Positions 26,807 through 38,365 of a DNA stretch of 64,000 nt are shown one piece after another (the stretch's first letter is position 1; each line of letters opens with the position of its first letter). The stretch spans positions 94,919 to 158,918 of the forward strand of contig JALQBC010000062.1 in the NCBI GenBank assembly GCA_023375675.1, read 5' to 3'. Below the pieces are notes generated by a model that saw only the letters and a program-made list of their open reading frames with translations, did no database searches and was not told the origin of the DNA. Source of the stretch: Cytospora piceicola. Its lineage: Eukaryota > Ascomycota > Sordariomycetes > Diaporthales > Cytosporaceae. The position numbers and the translations under genes were made by a program.

Positions 26807-27720
26807 GGAATATCAGACTACGGCTAGTATCGTGCTGTGTGTGTAGTACAGGTCCGTCTGTACCGTTTAGTGTCAGGTTACATAGCTACCTAGGTATTGT
26901 TAATAGGTATTCACCTTTCACCTTTAAAGGCGGACGAACCTGTGGTGCTTAGCGGGGAAGAACGCTACGAAAATAACCCCAGGGTCTGCGGCAGACCACC
27001 AAGCTTTTAAGTAAGCGGGCTATACTTACCGGTCCGCGGGAACATAGGAGGTAGTGAAAATCACTTACCGCTGGTCTTTCTTATCCTTAAAGCTTCCTTA
27101 TCTGTAATGCTTTTTCTATAGCGGGCTACCTATGTACCTATGTTCCTGGGTAGGTGCAAATAGACAGACAGTTATATACCTAGGTACCTATAGGTACTTA
27201 GTAGGTATATGGTCCGTACCGCGCCCGAACCCGATACACGCAACAGCCGCGCTGTAACACGCGTAGACGCGCCGTCAGTTGTTTACTATAGTAACTGCAA
27301 TTCATACATACACGTGACGTCGCGTCTGCCTGGCGCCGACCCTTCCTTGGTTGAGCTCTCAAGTCAACCTTGGAAGTCGCAGCAACTGGTACTTTACTGA
27401 CTGCCTGCCCTCTTTCCTTCTTTTCTATTTACTAATAACATCTTTTCCCTAGTCACAACACCACAACACCACGTCGGCGTCAATCTACATACACATACAC
27501 TCTCTCTGTCACCATCCATCCATCGCCACCACAGATCTATCATCATTCCCATCGTCAATCCTATATTATCCATCCATCCATCCACCAGCCGTCCAACCGT
27601 TTCCATCTGGTCCGTCATTTCGCTCGCCGTTAATCTAGTCCGACCGAGACGACCATCTACCGAACCGAACCGTCATTAATCTCCCATTCCCATCACCAGC
27701 ATCATTCCCATCACGGCTCT
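26807..27720. other. Transition zone, no gene seen
   Basis: GC rises quickly. The part up to about 27,200 is rich in short TACCTAGGTACC-like words. From about 27,400 the plus strand becomes pyrimidine-rich (CATCCATCCATC and similar). Small open frames on both strands show no coding-like composition. Confidence 0.5.
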
Positions 27721-27724
27721 TATC

Positions 27725-28070
27725 GCCCTGGCTGGTGACCGTGTGGAGTCTTAAGCCTCGACCGATCTGATCCTTTACTGAAGGAGAGGAAAGGAAGAGG
27801 AATCGCCCACGGTCACTTTAGAGATGTCGGTGGGCTTAGGTGACTTCGGTCTTCCCTTATAACTCCACGGTCTCTGCAGTCTTACCTTTCTTACTTGCTC
27901 GATTACTTGCTCGTCTATCGGTGGCTGCACGCCGCCTGTGACTCTCCCTAATTGCCTGTGCTCCCCATACACCTGTCTAGGCCTCCCTCTTCTTCTGGCC
28001 CGCTATAACAAACGTGTGGAAATGTTCCTAGTGCCTTCTCGGCGCAATCATGGACGAGGGCCTGTTTTGC
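27725..28070. repeat. Local repeat unit, copy 1
   Basis: Sequence from GTGTGGAGTCTTAAGCC to TGGACGAGGGCC that recurs, diverged, at 28,580-28,890. Shared landmarks in order: GTGTGGAGTCT, GGAATCGCC, GATGTCGGTGGGCTT, TAACTCCACGGTCTCTGCA, GCACGCCGC, CTGCTCCCCATA-like, TCTAGGCCTCC, GGCCCGCTAT, ATGGACGAGGGCC. No conserved frame runs through both copies. Confidence 0.8.
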
Positions 28071-28579
28071 AAGATGGTTGTGTGTTCCTGGCGGCTGGGC
28101 GGCGGCCTCTTTTTCTCTCTCTTTTACTTCACGAATGCACGTGTCTGATACTGATTGACTAGATGCCATCGAGAGACTGGGCAATGGGAACGCCGTACCT
28201 CGCTTACAAGAAGCTCGCCGTCTGTCTGCGACCTTGCTTGCCTGTTCGCTGTCTTCAGGTTTTCTTCTCCGTCCCACCTCCACTCCCTCCTCCTCCTCTT
28301 CTGGTTCATTTCAGTCTTGCTAACATCACAAATTTAACTCTTGCAGCTACCGCCTATACACTACCCACCGCCAATCGTCCCCCATCAATCACATTCCATC
28401 TTCCTGCCTCCACGGCCAACATCAATTAACCACCACCACTCGCTCAAGATTCTACGCAAAACCACTCTTTCGCTAAGCCACCTGCTCAGGATTTCCTATA
28501 AGTCCGTCCCCCTCCCTGTCCCCCTCCTCCTTAGCCTACTTCACTCTTATACTGCCTTGTTTTTCTGTCTTGCGTCCTT

Positions 28580-28890
28580 CTGTTGCCCTGGCTGTGCCCG
28601 TGTGGAGTCTCGAGCCTTGCTTGCAAGGAATCGCCTACGGTTACTTTGGAGATGTCGGTGGGCTTGAGTTCCGACCTCATATAACTCCACGGTCTCTGCA
28701 ATGCGGTGGGCTTGGGTGATATCTCTGGAAATCTTCCCTCGTAACTCCACGGTTGCACGCCGCTTGAGCCCCGATCCTCTTTGCCTGCTGCTCCCCATAA
28801 CGTCTAGGCCTCCGCTTGGCCCGCTATGACAACGTGGAGATGTCCTATGCCCTGTGGCTACGATGGACGAGGGCCCGCGCATGGAGCTCT
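28580..28890. repeat. Local repeat unit, copy 2 (core doubled)
   Basis: Second copy of the 27,725 unit. The core CGGTGGGCTT to TAACTCCACGGT occurs twice in succession here (28,653 and 28,704), whereas copy 1 has it once. Confidence 0.8.
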
Positions 28891-29333
28891 GGCCGTCTCT
28901 TGAGGCTGGGCAGCCACAATGCCTGCTTAACCTTAACTCTCGCTACTACTGCCAATGTTTACCAACAGCACCACCAATACCAACCAGTCCCTCCTCTTCC
29001 TTACTCTAACTGCTAACTGTTCACCATCCACGATCTGCCGCCTGCCGCCTGCCACTGCATATGCATAAGGTTCACCAGCCAACCAATCTGACCGGCCTCA
29101 AATCCATCTTCTATCAAGAGACTCAGTAACTACAAAAAGGATTTGCATCAATCGGTTTCCCTCCATTCTTCCTCTGCTGTATTACGCTCGCTAACTTTGA
29201 CTTAGTCTGCAGGATCCAAATCCACCCATCCATCCACCCTCCTTATACTCGTCTTCTATCTCGACCTGCCACCGTACATACCTAGGTACACCAAGAGCTC
29301 CAAAACCGCACACCGAGATACGCCGGTCCTTCG

Positions 29334-29457
29334 TACACACACAACACACAACACACAACACACAACACACAACACACAACACACAACACACAACACACAA
29401 CACACAACACACAACACACAACACACAACACACAACACACAACACACAACACACACA
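29334..29457. repeat. ACACAAC heptamer microsatellite
   Basis: A nearly perfect 7-bp tandem repeat of about 17 units. Because 7 is not a multiple of 3, all three minus-strand frames stay open as Cys/Val/Leu repeats. Those open frames are artefacts and not genes. Confidence 0.95.
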
Positions 29458-29499
29458 AAAGAGGAGGATCTCTGCTTTGGCTACCGAGCGGAAACCGCC

Positions 29500-29660
29500 G
29501 CCCTGGCAGTAGCGCGGTGGGCTTGGGTGACTTTGTGTCTTCCCATGTAACTCCACGGTTACTACTTTGGAGATGCGGTGGGCTTAGGTGAATTCGTCGG
29601 AAATCTTCCTTCGTAACTCCGCGGTCTCTGTAACGCGGTGGGCTTAAGTTTCGATGGCTG
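29500..29660. repeat. Local repeat unit, core array
   Basis: Three successive cores beginning GCGGTGGGCTT (29,514, 29,575 and 29,635), two of them followed by CTTCC..NGTAACTCCRCGGT. Only the core is present, without the longer flanks seen in copies 1 and 2. Confidence 0.75.
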
Positions 29661-30354
29661 TTCCTTACGGCTGGGTGGTCTGTTTCTTCCCCTGGATCCA
29701 CCCCCCCCCCCGAAATGAACCTACCGTCAACATCCCTAACCTCCATTTTCTTGACCTTCTCTACTATCACCAAGCTGTCTATCTGTTCGAGCTCTCTTTC
29801 CCGTGCCTAGTCTCCTCTGCGCATGTTGACTCTTACTCGTCTTGACTAACCCTTCTCTGCCAGATACAGTCCGTCTCCCCTGAAACCACGTCTTTCTATC
29901 GAGAATACTCGAAGTCCTCTATCCTCCCGAAGACGAGGCCACTAGCCCGCCAGCCAGCCCACTACACTGCACTGCAATTGTTAAGGACACAATCACACGT
30001 CGCTCTGTCCATCTGTCTGTCTGTAAGCTCTCAGCTTCGGACTAGCACGTCGAACTGCGCCGCTCGCGAACTACACCAGTCTCGAGAAGTTGTCCTCGTC
30101 CTTACTAACCAAGCAGCTCTGTTCCGCATCCTGTCAGAACCCGCCCAGGTCTCCTCCGATCAAAGAATCTCTATCTCCTGCCTCATTCCTTCTCTTCTTC
30201 CACCTCGCCAGAACCTTGAACACAGTCTAGCACCTGCGACGGAGTCGGCAATACTGCCAGCCATTGACTTCCCAGCGCCACACCATTTGCAAACCTGCTC
30301 GACCTTCACACAGCTACCTCATCAGTCCGAGTATTAGTCGTCAAAGACACTTAC

Positions 30355-30612
30355 AATGCACCATATTGGCGGCCCTTACCGTCAACGCTCATCGTCAAGC
30401 CTCTCCAAGTCGCTCTTCGCTTTATAAGGGCTGTGCCCTCGTCTCTCCCCCCTCCTGGCTGTTCTCGAGGTCGTAGTCGATATTGAGGTCGTAGGCTATA
30501 CAAAGAGAGGCAGGCGAAGTCCAAGTCGACATCGAATCTTGGTCCGTGTCTGCCCTGCCTGTTTAGAGGCCGTCTTTTGTCAAGAAGTGCTTCTCTGGTA
30601 CCAATAATTTAC
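30355..30612 (+). pseudogene. Possible broken short gene
   Basis: An ATG in good context (CACTTACAATGCACC) after a long pyrimidine-rich leader opens a frame beginning MHHIGGPYRQRSSSSLSK. It meets one TAA after 23 codons and then stays open in the same frame for about 60 more codons (GLCPRLSPLLAVLEVV...) to a TAA at about 30,610. It may be a gene with a nonsense change, or coincidence. No family is recognised. Confidence 0.25.
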
Positions 30613-30860
30613 AAGAGGAGAGGAGAGGAGAAGACCGGAGAGTTGAGATACTCGGGGAATGGGGAATGAAGGGAGAGACAGGGAGAAAGAGAGAAGAACA
30701 GATCTCGCTGCTGTCATCTGTTGCGTTGACCGCCTTGACCGGTTCTGTTTTCTTGGATCTCGTCCTTTTGCTCTGGTGTGTTTGCATTGCTTGTTCCTGC
30801 TGACGGCGACAAGACTATTTGGCGATCGATCGATCTGGAGTTGAGCTGAAGCGCCTAAGG

Positions 30861-30945
30861 TTGTGTTGTGTTGTGTTGTGTTGTGTTGTGTTGTGTTGTG
30901 TTGTGTTGTGTTGTGTTGTGTTGTGTTGTGTTGTGTTGTGTTGTG
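30861..30945. repeat. TTGTG pentamer microsatellite
   Basis: Seventeen perfect TTGTG units. Confidence 0.97.
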
Positions 30946-33329
30946 TGAAGGTAAGGGTGGAAAGCAACCGAAACCGAGTGACCAAAGTAAGTTGACTAGA
31001 CGCGACTATACGTAGCCGACAGTGCTCTCTCGGGGTTGGTGTGGTGGTATGTAGTACTACTCACTCATGGCTTATAGATGCAGAACATGGGCGGTCAGAG
31101 GGCATCGGTCATGAGAGGACACGCCAGTAGGGTTTCTCACCTCAGGAGGGAGGGACATCAGGGACCGGCTCGACGGTCAAGGCGGTGTGGTCAAGGGCAG
31201 CAACAGTGAGTAGTAGTCATATTAAACATCTCCCTCTCTCTGTTAGGGGGCTGATAGGCCTGTTGGGAACTGTCGTGGGGGGTAAAAACCCCCTGCTGTT
31301 AAGGCACTAGAAGCCACTGGAGCCACTGAAAGCCACTGGGGAAGCGGGGTCAGTGGACCCTGAAACTGTTTGACAGCGGGGTGGGGTCAGACAAAGGCGG
31401 GGGCGGGGCACAGGCACGGGCACAGATGTGACTCCGTACGCTGTCTGGCTGGCAACACTACTTGGCTGTAATTGTGCCGAAAGCTGTACTCCCTGACTGT
31501 CCAGGCGGGACGACGAAGACGCATAGGTACATCAACTCCTAGTCTACAGATATGTTGAGGTTTTGGCGGTGGTGATGGTCGTGTTGGAGGAAGTTTGACA
31601 CCTCCGGAACGTTTTCGGGGCCCGGAACCGGAACACCCGGAACACCCGGAGTCTTATCGGCCGGGCCGACCGACATCTTCACCACTGCTTACACGTTCCT
31701 CGCAAAGAACTCGGCCGGACGTCCTAGCGAGGCAGCATCGGTGTTCCTCCCGGGCCTAGCTACAAACAACCTGATGGCGTTCGATGCGCGATGTGGCCGG
31801 GCCAAGGCTAGCTGGGACTTATGCAGACAGATCCGCCATGGCTTCCTGCCCGGTCGAGTATACAGCACGACTAGTATATAGCCGGCGTCTCCTGGTGCTG
31901 GTGGTGGTGCTGGTGGCGCCCGTTGACGTCGTCCTCGACCTCGACCTCGACCTTGACCTCGACCTCGACCACTTCCCCTGCCCCTTCCTGGTGCTGGAGA
32001 TGCGGCTGCTGCTCCACCGTCTCCTCCTCCGAGGCCAAAGGTACAGAGGATCCTGTCTGCGTAGCGGGTTCCTATATGAGAGAGAGTTTTTGATGTCAAT
32101 GTCGACATTCTTGGTTGTTTTCAAGAAGAGGAGTGTTTAACACAACATCAAACCAGGCGAACATAAACCAATAGCCGAGCTGCTTGTCTACATACCTCTG
32201 TCTCTGATACGGTCGAGTAAGGACGCCATCTTGTCTGTGTAGACTATGTAGTTTCCCAGCTCTACGTGCAGTGTTAGCTGGCTGGCTTGGGTTCGATATA
32301 GATACTAGAGAAAAAGGGAGCGGTTTACTCAGTGTGGCTTTACGAGGTGGAAACCCTGGAACAGCCTACCTATGAAACGAACCAATGTGCTGGTGCACCT
32401 GTCAGAGGAGAGGATTTGAACTTGAGGTTGGAGTTGTGTCTGTGTGACTTTGTTCGTCTTCATTTCTGTGTTCACTTCCTTCTCCCTTTGCTGTGTTGAT
32501 TTAGACAAAGGAAATCGATCAGGGGAGGGGAGGGCTTTGATGATTCCCGTGCTGAGCGTTTGTACTAGCATTCGTTTGTCTGCCGGTCACGGAAATGTAT
32601 TCATGCATATATGCATGCATGGTTGACCTGGTGATAACATGTGTAACTAACCGGTCGACCTACAGTAATTTGTTTTGCAAGATCGCTGCTAAGTCACTCT
32701 ACTGATTACAAAGGCATTGTCTTCGAGGTCTATTCACCTCCTCCTTACTTTGGGCAGGACCAAGCTTTGCCTCGGAGCAACTAGATGTGGGAGATACTCA
32801 GAGGAAGTCTACTAGTTACTCAGAGACTGAAAGAGTGTTCGGATCAAGCACGTATCCATTTAAAAGCAATCAAAGCCGGGGGACCTTGTTTCTTTGTTTC
32901 TTTCCACACCTACAAGCTGCATCTGCATTAGTCGTTTGCGGCCATTACCTGGTATCTGACATGGCAGGATCATGCATCAGCCCTTTGGCAATGTCATCTA
33001 TATTAACAGATGACATATAAAGGCGCCCTAGAGATACATGTTTGTCCCCAGCTTCATGCAGGCACACAGGATTCAACGGTGGATGAGGTAAACACTAATG
33101 ATGCATGTGACCAGTTGACAAACAGGTACTTATGTGGCTACTTTTGTGTCTCAGACATCTCTGCATATATGTACATAGATAGTATGTCTCACCTGGCTCT
33201 CCCTCGATGTTTCGTCCCTCTCTAGAACGGACATTGATTCCCACGTGCCGCTCCTTGTCTTTGTCCTGGTCATTGTCTTTAGCTCTGTCTCTGTCTCACT
33301 CTTGTCATGTCCCCGAAACCGAGACCGCC
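30946..33329. other. GC-island intergenic region, no gene established
   Basis: It contains purine-rich DNA to about 31,450, then a GC-rich patch (31,560-32,060) open on both strands, with GACCTC/GAGGTC hexamer repeats near 31,935. Because both strands are open there, I do not call a gene. 32,100-33,200 holds nothing readable. The last 100 bp or so (33,230-33,329) are C/T-rich and look like the leader of the next gene. Confidence 0.4.
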
Positions 33330-34717
33330 ATGAACGAAAGGGACCTATGTGTCCTCGGACTCCCGGTATCCATCATCACAGTCGAGTCGGTCTGGTCATG
33401 GGCACCCCGGGACCGCCGTATTGTCGTTGAGTTCGTAAACAGCCTATCCGTGGCCGACTTGTTTAAGCCGGTGTTCAACATCGACCTCGATCCATTGTTG
33501 GTCCGCCTCAGCCTCCTCGAACCTCCAGTCACAGGCGCAGTTACAGGCGCAGGCACAGGTTATCGTACAAGAGAACCAGAGCGGCCACGTGCTGAGAGAG
33601 ACTGGCTCGATATCACTTCCGTACATATTTACCCTCAGTCTCGCCGGCAGGGCGCGAGACCCGTGCGTCTCGACGTCCTTGTCCGTCGTGAGCTGCAGCG
33701 AGTTATTACCTTGCTCATTTCCAAGCGGGTTAGGGAATGTGGAACTGCTGCTGCTCTGAACTATGTCGGCCCTCATCTAGATACAGGTGACATGTAAGTC
33801 TTCAACCTTTCACCTGCAAAGCATCTAGCCAACTACCTGTATCTGTACTGCCGCCGTGAGGGCAATGCAGCCACGTCTATTATGGGGATGGAGTTATCCT
33901 TATCACATACTATCGAGGCCACCAGTTACTTACCTATAGATCCAGCTTCCCTCGCTTACCTGCGACAGACCTAGAGCTACCAAGAAATACCTGGACTCCT
34001 CCGCCCCCTGATATTGAGAAACGACAGTCTGGTGCACCAGTCAAACTACCGCCTGGTCTCTCTGCATCTCGTCACGCACGCCTTGAGCAAGAAGAAAATG
34101 ACCTGGTAGGACTAGAGGAGTTGAACTTGAACGACAACGAGGCAGTACGTGGTAAAAAAGACAGGAAGAGCCCTCAAGCGAAGGGAAGAGCGAAGGGCAA
34201 AAAGAAAGGGAAAGGGAAAGATGAGGCTACTGTACCATCTGGTATCAATACCCAGGCTCCTCCTGGCCTCTCATTTCTCTCACCCCAACGGAAAGGTCCA
34301 GTACACCAGGACAAGGTCTACTTGGAGATGGGCGACATCTTCCGCCGAGTTCAGCGCGATGCACTCGACAATATATCTCAAACTAAGAGCGGCCAATGGC
34401 ACGATTACAACAACGACCACAGTCTCGCCACAACCCCCACCACAACCACGCCAACTTCTATATCAACCTACACCGAGCCATGGTCTCGGACGTCAACGCT
34501 ACCACCCCTAACAGCAGCTAGCTCCAGTATGAGCAGGCATCTGGAAATCGAGAGGGAACAAGGAGAGAGCCAACAGTCTAAAGAAGGGATACAATCACTA
34601 GCTCTATCAAATGCTAGTCTTCAATCTCAACAGACACTGCCGGGTCTCTGGCGCTCGTCGCCACCTCCTATTGTTAATAGGTACAGACAGTACAAATCTA
34701 TTACCTATAAGCCTTAG
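33330..34717 (+). CDS. Hypothetical protein, two exons (436 aa)
   Basis: The gene is not recognised. I join exon 1 (33,330-33,793) to exon 2 (33,871-34,717) across a 77-bp intron with GTAAGT donor and GCAG acceptor. The split codon gives Ile-155, and the frame then stays open to TAG. The ATG at 33,330 (ACCGCCATGA) is preferred over the in-frame ATG at 33,207 because the intervening sequence is a C/T-rich leader. Residues 1-185 look folded, with hydrophobic strands such as HVYYGDGVILITYYRGHQLL at 156-175. Residues 196-220 are Pro-rich. Residues 249-271 are a Lys/Arg/Gly cluster resembling a nuclear localisation signal. The rest is Ser/Thr/Gln-rich and probably disordered. The stop lies only about 10 bp before the AT-rich satellite, so the original C-terminus may have been cut by repeat insertion. 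Confidence 0.6.
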
Positions 34718-35705
34718 TGCTTACTTATACTAGCCTGCGCTACTTACTATAACGATTTAAAAAGGTAATATATAAGATTTATAGCTATAATTAATTAAAA
34801 GCCCTTCTTACTTATTAAAATAAAAGATAAATAGTTATAACGTTACAGGTATATATATAGCTAAGTAAAATACTTTATAATTTACTATTTACTATTAAAT
34901 AAAATAATATATTATATATTATTATAAAGTATTTAATATTAAATACTTAATACTTAATACTTAATAGTTAATAGTTAATAGTTAATAGTTAATAGTTAAT
35001 AGTTAATAGTTAATAGATAATACTTAATACTTAATACTTAATACTTAATACTTAATACTTAATACTTAATATTAACTATTATTTATTAACTATTAACTAT
35101 TAACTATTAACTATTAACTATTAACTATTAACTATTAACTATTAACTATTAACTATTAACTATTAACTATTAACTATTAACTATTAATTATTTAATATTT
35201 AATATTATTTATTATATATTAAGTAATAAATATAATTTATTTTATATTAAATATAATTATTATATATAAAGTAAGTATTATTTATTACTTAATATTTATT
35301 ATTTATTACTTATTATTTATTATATAATATATAATATTTATTACTTATTACTTAATACTTAATACTTATTACTTATTACTTAATACTTAATACTTATTAC
35401 TTATTACTTAATACTTAATACTTATTACTTATTACTTAATACTTAATACTTATTACTTATTACTTATTACTTATTACTTATTATNNNNNNNNNNNNNNNN
35501 NNNNNNNNNNNNNNNNNNNNNNNNNNNNNNNNNNNNNNNNNNNNNNNNNNNNNNNNNNNNNNNNNNNNNNNNNNNNNNNNNGACTTATTACTTATTACTT
35601 ATTACTTATTATTTATTACTTATTATTTATTACTTATTATTTATTACTTATTCTTTATTACTTATTATTTATTATATAGTATTTATTATATAGTATTTAT
35701 TATTT
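34718..35705. repeat. AT-rich heptamer satellite with flipped arrays
   Basis: Arrays of 7-bp units change type along the block: TTAATAC near 34,930, TTAATAG (34,966-35,020), TTAATAC again, then TTAACTA (35,066-35,186), which is the reverse complement of the TTAATAG array. TTACTTA units follow from about 35,335 on both sides of the N gap. The inverted arrays could pair as a hairpin of 50 bp or more. There is no gene. Confidence 0.85.
35485..35581. other. Assembly gap (97 N)
   Basis: A run of N inside the heptamer satellite. The true length is unknown because the flanks are the same simple repeat. Confidence 0.99.
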
Positions 35706-38365
35706 ATTTATTTGTTATGTAGTATTTCGTGTTTTAATAACCTTAGCTGATTGTTTTAGTAGAATGAGATCTATATTTTCTAGATGCCTGATCTGCCTAT
35801 ACCTGCTATAGCGTCCTATAGCAGGTATATCCTGCATCGATGCCGGGCGTCCCCGACAGATGCAGGTGCAGAAAGAAAGGTGTAGAATATACAGAGGGTT
35901 GTCTTTCCTTGTTATACACATTCTCACATCACCACCCTCTCTTTCCTGCCACCACCGTATTTCCTTCGTCTTTTGCATCTGCGTTCGATTTGGCCACGGT
36001 CTTGCCATGCCGCCTTGTCTTGTTGTTCTGTTTGTCGTGCGCCTGACGGCTCTGTCCCTCTCACTCTCTTCCCATGCCTTTGCCTCTGCCTGCACATGTG
36101 TGTGTATGTTGTCATGCGAGGTGGCTGAGGCAGCGTTTTTCCCGGACGATCCTCCAATGCTCCGTCCATAGTTGCCAAAACTAATACTTGCACGTGTTCA
36201 TCCCCAACGCCTCATCTCTACTTGGCCTGGCCAGGTCTTGACAAGTAGGAGATGGAAGCGGTGGGTATGCATGCATGAATATAGCATAGCAACATAGGCT
36301 GGTTCCGAGCAGGAGGAGGATGCCTCATCAGATGGCATGGGCTGGGATATGGGAGGATTCTCTCTACCTAGGTAGCTTTGCTAAGCTGAAAGGAAGAGGC
36401 CGAACTCAGGCATAGAAATTCAAGGATGTAACAAGGACTATAAAATGGTCAGAACGGAATAGGTGTACGGAAGCATTGTGGAAATTACAAACGTCTTCAA
36501 GATCCCCGAAAGCATGTCAAATTTTCTGACGCCATTGTTGTGTGTGTTTGTGTCTGTGTGTGCAACTGGGCGCGCGTAGTCTCTGGCCTGTTGCGACTTG
36601 CAACAAACCCATAGGCCGTTCTTGAGCTCCATCATTATTATGAAGACGCCGGTTGCTATATACCAGACGATACATGTAAGTAAGCAAGAATCATGTGGAA
36701 TTGGAGACGGATGGGCGGACAAGAAAGCACCTTACAAGGCTCTGCGGACAATTGGAAATGGGGAAGGAAGGGCACCTACTTGCGTGGCAGACAAGGCGCG
36801 AGCAATGACGGGGTGGTGTCAACAAGATGATGACTGGGGTGGAGGAGTAGAAAAGACTAGTTATCGGCGCGTGGTACAGCTAGCGGTATGAGTATGGCGG
36901 TGTGTTGGAAGAGGAGAAGTGCAAACTAGACAGAGTAGGGTGGTTTGTGGTATGTTTGGTTGTTTACTCCTGTTCTCGCTCCTGTTCCTATCACAGTGGC
37001 TGAGCTGGGCTCACCTGGACTGAGCTGAGTTACAGATTGTGTCTGTCCTCGAAGATGACCGTTGGGCTCAGGACCGTCCAGTCGTTCTCAACAGTCTGGA
37101 AAAGGGGACAGGAACTGGCCAATGCAGCCTCAACGGGTGTTGCTGCTCCGAGTGAACGTACTCGAAGCAGCCCAGGTGAGTGAGGGCCGAGATCCGAGGC
37201 CACGTTGGAAGGGAACACGATAGAAAACTTGGAGGTGAAAAACTAGACGAGCAAGATGAAAGGAGCCGTGTTGGTATCCTGCTTAAGTATATAAACGACT
37301 TTGGTATTGGTATTTACTGTTTGTTATCCCACCTTCTTTCTATTTCCTGTCTACCCTTCGTTCTGTTTTCAACCGGGCTAAACTTCAACCGACTGACTGA
37401 TGATGAGAAGAAGATGATGATGTCGATGATGTCTAAATGTCTCAAATCGGGTTCAAATCGGACGCATGTCTCTGCATGTCTCTGAAATCCGAACTTCTGA
37501 GAGCCATCCAAGTCTATCTCTGGTAGAAGGGGAAATACTCATATGTTTCTACTTATTATTCTCATTGTCAGAGAACCACCGAGGCTGCCTACTCGATTCA
37601 GATATTGCCATGACTAATTCCAGGTGGGCTTATAATTATTAAATATCGAACGACCAAGCAGATCAAGTCATCGGTCAAGTTTGCAGACGCTGAAGCTGGG
37701 GCAAAAAGTCGAGATGCTACTCCTCTGCGTGTCTAAGACACGCATGCATGTACACGACACTCGTCGACTGGGGCGTATATATATAATTGATTATTTGCCA
37801 ATACCATTTTTATACTAGTACTTTTTTTTTTAATTTTACTTTGACCTGTATATAAAACTCGGAATAGAGCTAGACCGAAAGGGAAGTAAGTCTGTGACAC
37901 ATATAAATAACACACATACACTTACTTACATAAGGTATTAATCATAGGTCTATTTACTCCAGGCTAGATTGAAGGTAGGCAAGATGTATCAGCTAATAAA
38001 GTAAATATATTTAGCAGAAGTGCCTCCTATAGGCTTTGGCTGGAACATCTATAGATACCTTGCACCTGCACCTGCACCTGCACCTTATACCTTTGCCACT
38101 TGACAGTATGACAGAAACAAGGTAAGATGCGTCGAGGACAAGAAGGGACACCCTCTCGTATCCAGCAGAGTGCCTGCTATATGGATTGCTGTATTGATTA
38201 AAGAAGAGGGAGCCAGACGGCAGATAATCTAGGAGCTGGTGTGGAATGTCACCGCAGTCGTTACCACCCATGTGGTTGGTTTCGTGTCAACTAAATAAAC
38301 ACACACACACGCACACACACAAATCTACCACCTCGGCCGTCAGTTCATGTATTGTACATAATAAC
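35706..38365. other. GC-island intergenic region
   Basis: Ordinary composition with only short overlapping open frames on both strands. A plus-strand frame from the ATG at 37,056 (MTVGLRTVQSFSTVWKRGQE...) runs about 40 codons to a GTGAGT donor near 37,176, but I could not find a continuing exon. CACCTG (38,063) and CA (38,295-38,322) microsatellites are present. The right end is the 3' flank of the minus-strand gene that follows. Confidence 0.4.

Larger units (their letters stand above)
28891..30354. other. Pyrimidine-rich non-coding stretch
   Basis: Outside the repeats listed, this interval is strongly C/T- and C/A-rich on the plus strand, the composition of fungal leaders and promoters. 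No open frame has convincing coding character. It could be the leader of a transcript reaching the broken frame at 30,355, which is inference only. Confidence 0.4.

Noticed and set aside
29191..29773. Three overlapping Cys/Val/Leu-rich minus-strand open frames
   Set aside because: They are translations of the 7-bp ACACAAC microsatellite, which keeps all frames open; the flanks show no coding signal.
31560..32140. GC-rich patch with open frames on both strands, including a Gly/Arg-rich minus-strand frame
   Set aside because: Both strands are open because of hexamer repeats and high GC. The plus-strand frame (AYTFLAKNSAGRPSEA...) lacks an ATG and acceptable splice partners, so neither could be supported.
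37056..37176. Possible first exon ending at a GTGAGT donor
   Set aside because: About 40 codons only, and no acceptor joined it to a continuing frame in the next kilobase.
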